36,626 nt of DNA from Splendidivirga corallicola (GTDB lineage: Bacteria > Bacteroidota > Bacteroidia > Cytophagales > Cyclobacteriaceae): NCBI GenBank assembly GCA_030442035.1, contig JAUJEA010000023.1, positions 1 to 36,626 of the forward strand. The letters are read 5' to 3'. Positions 32,824 to 36,626 of the stretch are shown here, one piece after another; the first letter of the stretch is position 1; every line of letters starts with the position of its first letter. The notes under the pieces were generated by a model, which worked only from the letters and a program-made list of their open reading frames with translations, made no database searches and was not told the DNA's origin. The translations under genes were made by a program, and so were the position numbers.

Positions 32824-35800
32824 GTGGATTGGAAGAATAAATATTTGGTGGTTTTTGGTTTGGTGGTTCTTTTAAATGTTGTAAAATGCTATTCTCAATG
32901 CCCTACAGCCGACTTTTCTATACCAGCTTCGGTTTGTCGAGGTGAAATGCTTGACATAAATAACTTGACATCTGGAACCAATTCTTATGAATGGAATTTT
33001 TGCAATGATTATTTTTCAAATACTCCTCAAACCCAGCAACTTTCAAGTACTGCTACTTATGTGAACAAGTTTGAAATGTCATTGATTGAATATGATGATA
33101 AAATAGTTGCCTTCACACCTTCATCAACATCAAATATAGCACATGTAGTACAGGTTCCCAGTGATAATCAGATTTCAGTAAGCACTTTAGATTTGGGGAC
33201 GGGTAATTTTGGGACAGGAATAAGTATAAAGCAGTTAGGTGGCAATTGGTATGGTTTAGTCACCGATTATATTAATGATCGATTGTATAGGTTAAACTTT
33301 GGCATAAATCCTTTATCGCAACCAACTGTTACTGAAGTTACAATTCCTTCTGATATACGAAACTTAGGTGCTATTGAAATTTTTGAAGAGGGTAGTAACA
33401 TCATTGCTATTTTTGTTTCTAATACAAATCGTATATACAGAGCCAATTTCTCTTCAGATATAGATAGTGACCCGACTGTGGATTTGCTTGCCACAGTAGT
33501 AACCTCCGGAGAATTTGGAGGTTTTAAAATTCAAAGGAAATGTGATCAATGGTATGGTATTGTAACGTCATATGTCAACAGTACTTTGTTTAAATTAAGC
33601 TTTGGAAATAGCCTTTTAAATAGCTTGACAGTTACTCAACTCAATATAGCAGGATCTGGAATAAGTACGCCATATGGAGTAGAGTTGGTGATTGAGGGCA
33701 AAGACATAGGTTTCTTGAAAACATCTGATGGTGCTTTGCACAGAATCGAGTTTATCAATGGAATAGAAAACAATGATATTAATACATCAGCCATCTTAAA
33801 TGCAGGTGCAATACCAGTTAATAGCTATCCTTATAAGATGATGAAAGGTGGTGCAGGTTGGAAGGGACTTACGATAAGTACTAATGATAGGAACATTTAT
33901 GCGCTCGATTTTACAGATCTCTGTGGTACTTCTTCACAATTCTCCAAGGAAGATGTCCCAAGTAGTATTAACTACGTAAATTCTGGTACATTCAATATTT
34001 CTTTAAAAGCTATTGATCAATCAAGCGGAGCAACTCATTATGTTGTAAAACAAATAACTGTGACGGTGGATCAAGCTCCAGACATTGATATGTCCATTGC
34101 AGATATATGTGTTAGCAATCCCATCAACTTTACCTCTGAAAATGTATCAGGTAATATAACCTCTTATAGCTGGAATTTTGGCGATACAAATACTTCTTCT
34201 AATGAAAATCCGAGCCATACATATAGCGCTGCTGGAGATTATGAGGTCAGATTGGATGTGCAGAGTTCAGATGGCTGTAGCAACTCAGTATCACAAATGA
34301 TTACTGTCTATCCTGAACCTGTTCCAACTTTCTCAATTATAGAACCAGTTCAATGTACCAATACCCAAACTACTTTTCAAAATAATACCCCAGGTGATTA
34401 CGGAGACGCCATCTCCTGGAATTGGGATTTTGGTGATGGTACTTCTTCGACTGATAGGGATCCTATCCACATATTTACTGCAGGAGGTAGTTATGATGTT
34501 GAATTACAGGCTAGCATTCCAGGTTGTACAACATTTTTTTCTACGACTGTCAATGTGGTCGCCGGCCCTGCAGTTGATTTTTCTGCCCCTGAAGTTTGCG
34601 ATGGCACAGAAGTACAATTCACTGATGAAACAACCGGAAGCAATATTACGGGATATACTTGGGATTTTGGGGATGGTACAAATTCCACGCTGCAAAATCC
34701 GTCACATGAATATACTGATCCGGGGACCTACAATGTGGCATTGACAGTAGACAATAGTCTTGGTTGTAGCACTACTACCACAAAAACGGTAACAGTTCAT
34801 GCATTGCCACAGGTATCATTTACCAACGAACTGGCTTGCAGTGGGAGCACAACGCAGTTCTTTGATCAAACCGTGGTGGCTAATGCCAATATCACAGCCT
34901 GGGAATGGGATTTCGGTGACGGTGGCAGTTCTACGGAAGAAGATCCCCAGCATGCATATAGTGCCGGAGGCTCCTATACTGTGAAACTGATTACGACCTC
35001 AAATTTTGGCTGTAAAGATTCGGTAGAGATTGTGGTGGATGTTTTAACTGGCCCTACTGCAGATTTTGGTTTTAATGAAGTCTGTCTTGGAGAGGCAACC
35101 ATTTTTGAAGACCTCTCAACGGAATCCGGAAGCAATACCATTACATCCTGGTTTTGGGAAATCAACGGAGAGACATTTACAGAGCAAAATCCGCAGTATG
35201 TCTTTCCTTCATCTGGAACATATGACGTCACTTTGACTATTACATCCAGTACTTTTTGTACAGCTTCCATCACCAAATCAGTAGAGATCAATCCGCAGGC
35301 CATAGCAGATTTTAGCATTGTGAATCCTTGTGTTGGAGATCCTGTTACATTTCAGGATGAAAGCCTCCTGCCAGGTGATGCTATACTTACCTATTTATGG
35401 AATTTTGATGATCTAGGTACTTCTTCTGAATCCGAACCAAGTTTCTCTTTTGATCAAACCGGGAGCTATGATGTTACACTCACAATTACCACCGAAAATG
35501 GGTGTACCGCTTTTGTTACAAAGAGTATTGACATTTTGGCAAAACCAACTGCCGATTTTGATGTATCCAGTGCACAGGGAGCTCCTCCGTTAATGGTCAC
35601 ATTTACAAATAATTCGAGCGATGCAACATCCTATCTTTGGGAATTTAATGATTCTCAAAATACAACAGCTACACAAGTATCACCCATTTTTACTTTTAAT
35701 GAAATTGGTGTTTACAACGTAAATCTTATTGCAACCGCGACCAATGGCTGTAGTGATACCACTTCAAGGACCATTAATGTAGTTGATCCAAGAATGGATT

Positions 35801-36372
35801 TAGCGCTGGAAGCTATTCAAATGGTCAGGAATGGTGATCGTATTCAGTTGGTCCTTGAGTTGAATAATTTAGGGACACTTTTTATCAATGATATCGATAT
35901 ACAAATTGATCTCGGTGGCCAGCTTTCCATTAGTGAAACATTTCAGGGAGAAATAGCACCTGGCCAACGTATCAATCACCTGGCAAATTTCGAAATCCTT
36001 GACCGGATAAGACCTGGTGTTGACTACGTTTGTGCTAATTTAAATGTTATTGACAATTTCTTTGCCGATGTCAATATCACCAATAATAAAAAGTGTGTAC
36101 CGCTGGATGATTTGGTCAGTATTGTAGAGCCTTTTCCGAACCCTGTTGCAGATGAAATATCAATGTCTCTGATCTTACCTGAACCTCAAAAAGTCAAGTT
36201 AGTGCTGTTCAATAGTCTTGGAGATCTTTTGTTGGAAAAAACATTTCCCGATGCTCAAGCAGGTCTTAATGAATTTACCCTTGATATGAGTCTTTACAGG
36301 GATGGTATATATTATTTAAGAACCTCTTATGCCAGCAATGAGCAAGTCTTCAGGATCTTTGTAAGCAAATAA
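32824..36372 (+). CDS. Large T9SS-exported PKD-repeat protein
   Basis: A 1182-residue secreted protein, GTG start. After a signal peptide (about 1-24) comes the first half of a PKD-like domain (SFxIPASVCRG-type opening and YEWNFC, 28-60), then a beta-propeller-like insert (about 75-366, with repeated QWYGIVTSYVNSTLFKL-type units), then the second half of that domain (about 385-418). Seven further PKD domains follow (about 419-985), most with a WDFGDG or related core and NPSHxYxxxGxYxV strand. A CARDB-like domain (988-1095) and a type A Por sorting domain (about 1100-1182: EPFPNPVADE, DGIYYLRT, FRIFVSK) end it. It is likely a surface adhesin or gliding-related protein. Confidence 0.9.
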   Translation: MDWKNKYLVVFGLVVLLNVVKCYSQCPTADFSIPASVCRGEMLDINNLTSGTNSYEWNFCNDYFSNTPQTQQLSSTATYVNKFEMSLIEYDDKIVAFTPSSTSNIAHVVQVPSDNQISVSTLDLGTGNFGTGISIKQLGGNWYGLVTDYINDRLYRLNFGINPLSQPTVTEVTIPSDIRNLGAIEIFEEGSNIIAIFVSNTNRIYRANFSSDIDSDPTVDLLATVVTSGEFGGFKIQRKCDQWYGIVTSYVNSTLFKLSFGNSLLNSLTVTQLNIAGSGISTPYGVELVIEGKDIGFLKTSDGALHRIEFINGIENNDINTSAILNAGAIPVNSYPYKMMKGGAGWKGLTISTNDRNIYALDFTDLCGTSSQFSKEDVPSSINYVNSGTFNISLKAIDQSSGATHYVVKQITVTVDQAPDIDMSIADICVSNPINFTSENVSGNITSYSWNFGDTNTSSNENPSHTYSAAGDYEVRLDVQSSDGCSNSVSQMITVYPEPVPTFSIIEPVQCTNTQTTFQNNTPGDYGDAISWNWDFGDGTSSTDRDPIHIFTAGGSYDVELQASIPGCTTFFSTTVNVVAGPAVDFSAPEVCDGTEVQFTDETTGSNITGYTWDFGDGTNSTLQNPSHEYTDPGTYNVALTVDNSLGCSTTTTKTVTVHALPQVSFTNELACSGSTTQFFDQTVVANANITAWEWDFGDGGSSTEEDPQHAYSAGGSYTVKLITTSNFGCKDSVEIVVDVLTGPTADFGFNEVCLGEATIFEDLSTESGSNTITSWFWEINGETFTEQNPQYVFPSSGTYDVTLTITSSTFCTASITKSVEINPQAIADFSIVNPCVGDPVTFQDESLLPGDAILTYLWNFDDLGTSSESEPSFSFDQTGSYDVTLTITTENGCTAFVTKSIDILAKPTADFDVSSAQGAPPLMVTFTNNSSDATSYLWEFNDSQNTTATQVSPIFTFNEIGVYNVNLIATATNGCSDTTSRTINVVDPRMDLALEAIQMVRNGDRIQLVLELNNLGTLFINDIDIQIDLGGQLSISETFQGEIAPGQRINHLANFEILDRIRPGVDYVCANLNVIDNFFADVNITNNKKCVPLDDLVSIVEPFPNPVADEISMSLILPEPQKVKLVLFNSLGDLLLEKTFPDAQAGLNEFTLDMSLYRDGIYYLRTSYASNEQVFRIFVSK

Positions 36373-36498
36373 CTTGTCAATCAAGACCTGCCCCTTTTCA
36401 GCTATATCATAAAGATGGTTTTCCCCATATTATGATCTTGTCAGGATCCGAAACAAAATATTCTTAAAATTCTTTTAAACTTTAACACTTTAACACTT

Positions 36499-36626
36499 TT
36501 AGAGTTATTACTTTACGTATAACTGATATTTTGCTGAAATATCAATGAATGATTCATCAATCTTTCAATAGTTTTATGAAAGATTGTTTTTTTGAAAATA
36601 CTTCGATTGATTCTGTATGAAAATTC
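36499..36626. repeat. Right copy of the 128-base terminal inverted repeat
   Basis: Exact reverse complement of 1-128. Just before it, TTTAACAC is repeated in tandem (36481-36488 and 36489-36496). Confidence 0.95.
36558..36593 (+). terminator. Intrinsic terminator within the right repeat copy
   Basis: CAATCTTTCA (36558-36567), a 9-base loop and TGAAAGATTG (36577-36586), then seven T residues (36587-36593). On the plus strand it lies 186 bases beyond the stop codon of the PKD-protein gene and is oriented to end that transcript. It is the mirror image of the hairpin at 34-69. Confidence 0.65.

Noticed and set aside
36481-36496. Tandem TTTAACAC repeat as a regulatory array
   Set aside because: Only two units, low complexity, at the edge of the AT-rich terminal repeat.
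1-36626. A linear plasmid or phage with terminal inverted repeats
   Set aside because: The content is chromosomal in type, with no replication, partition or phage genes, and the repeats are short with an internal terminator; an assembly break or invertible segment explains them better.

Overview
The window looks like chromosomal DNA of an AT-rich, probably marine Bacteroidota bacterium (class Cytophagia or a relative). Three things support this: promoters of the Bacteroidota type (TTG or TTTG, 19 bases, then TAnnTTTG); a large PKD-repeat secreted protein ending in a type IX secretion (Por) sorting domain; and TPR-type sensor kinases, LytTR regulators and a TonB receptor with a carboxypeptidase-regulatory-like N-domain. 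No rRNA, tRNA, CRISPR, phage or transposase gene was seen.

Layout. (1) Positions 1-128 and 36499-36626 are a perfect 128-base inverted repeat, so the whole window is bracketed by one element facing outward at each end. Each copy holds an intrinsic terminator that would end the outermost gene. (2) 364-1641 is a membrane sensor histidine kinase on the minus strand. (3) 1856-8394 is a metal-homeostasis island, most likely for zinc: a Fur/Zur-type repressor, a lipoprotein and a TonB receptor on the minus strand, then divergently a small CxxC secreted protein, an ABC ATPase and a FtsX-like permease with histidine-rich extracytoplasmic loops. A 15-base palindrome (TGCAAY-N3-GTTGCA) occurs three times and sits directly on two promoters of identical geometry. 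A 132-base MITE-like element with a 10-base target duplication lies between the two arms. (4) 8395-9363 is a long gene-poor spacer. (5) 9364-13877 is a signalling block: a small beta-rich protein, a TPR sensor kinase, a LytTR response regulator and a second sensor kinase. (6) 14320-32785 is a surface-glycan cluster on the plus strand, tightly spaced with many ATGA overlaps. It holds a polytopic Wzy candidate, a Wzx flippase, an acyltransferase, the WbuX/WbuY/WbuZ amidation module, a methyltransferase, an asparagine-synthetase paralogue, five GT-B glycosyltransferases, one intact UDP-GlcNAc 2-epimerase and one eroded epimerase, and a HAD phosphatase next to a UbiA-like membrane protein. (7) 32824-36372 is a 1182-residue T9SS-exported PKD protein.

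How the parts may work together. Zinc: the repressor would sense zinc and, when it is scarce, release the lipoprotein promoter and the promoter of the CxxC protein/ABC operon; the TonB receptor would bring metal across the outer membrane and the ABC system would act at the inner membrane. Glycan: the five transferases would build a repeat unit containing an amidated (acetamidino-type) sugar, Wzx would flip it and the Wzy candidate would polymerise it. No priming phosphoglycosyltransferase or Wza/Wzc export genes are present, so those must lie elsewhere. The most interesting signals are the three-site operator with its two matched promoters, the eroded WbpI-like epimerase kept as an intact gene, the terminator hairpin lying inside a kinase reading frame, the MITE with its target duplication, and the terminal inverted repeat.
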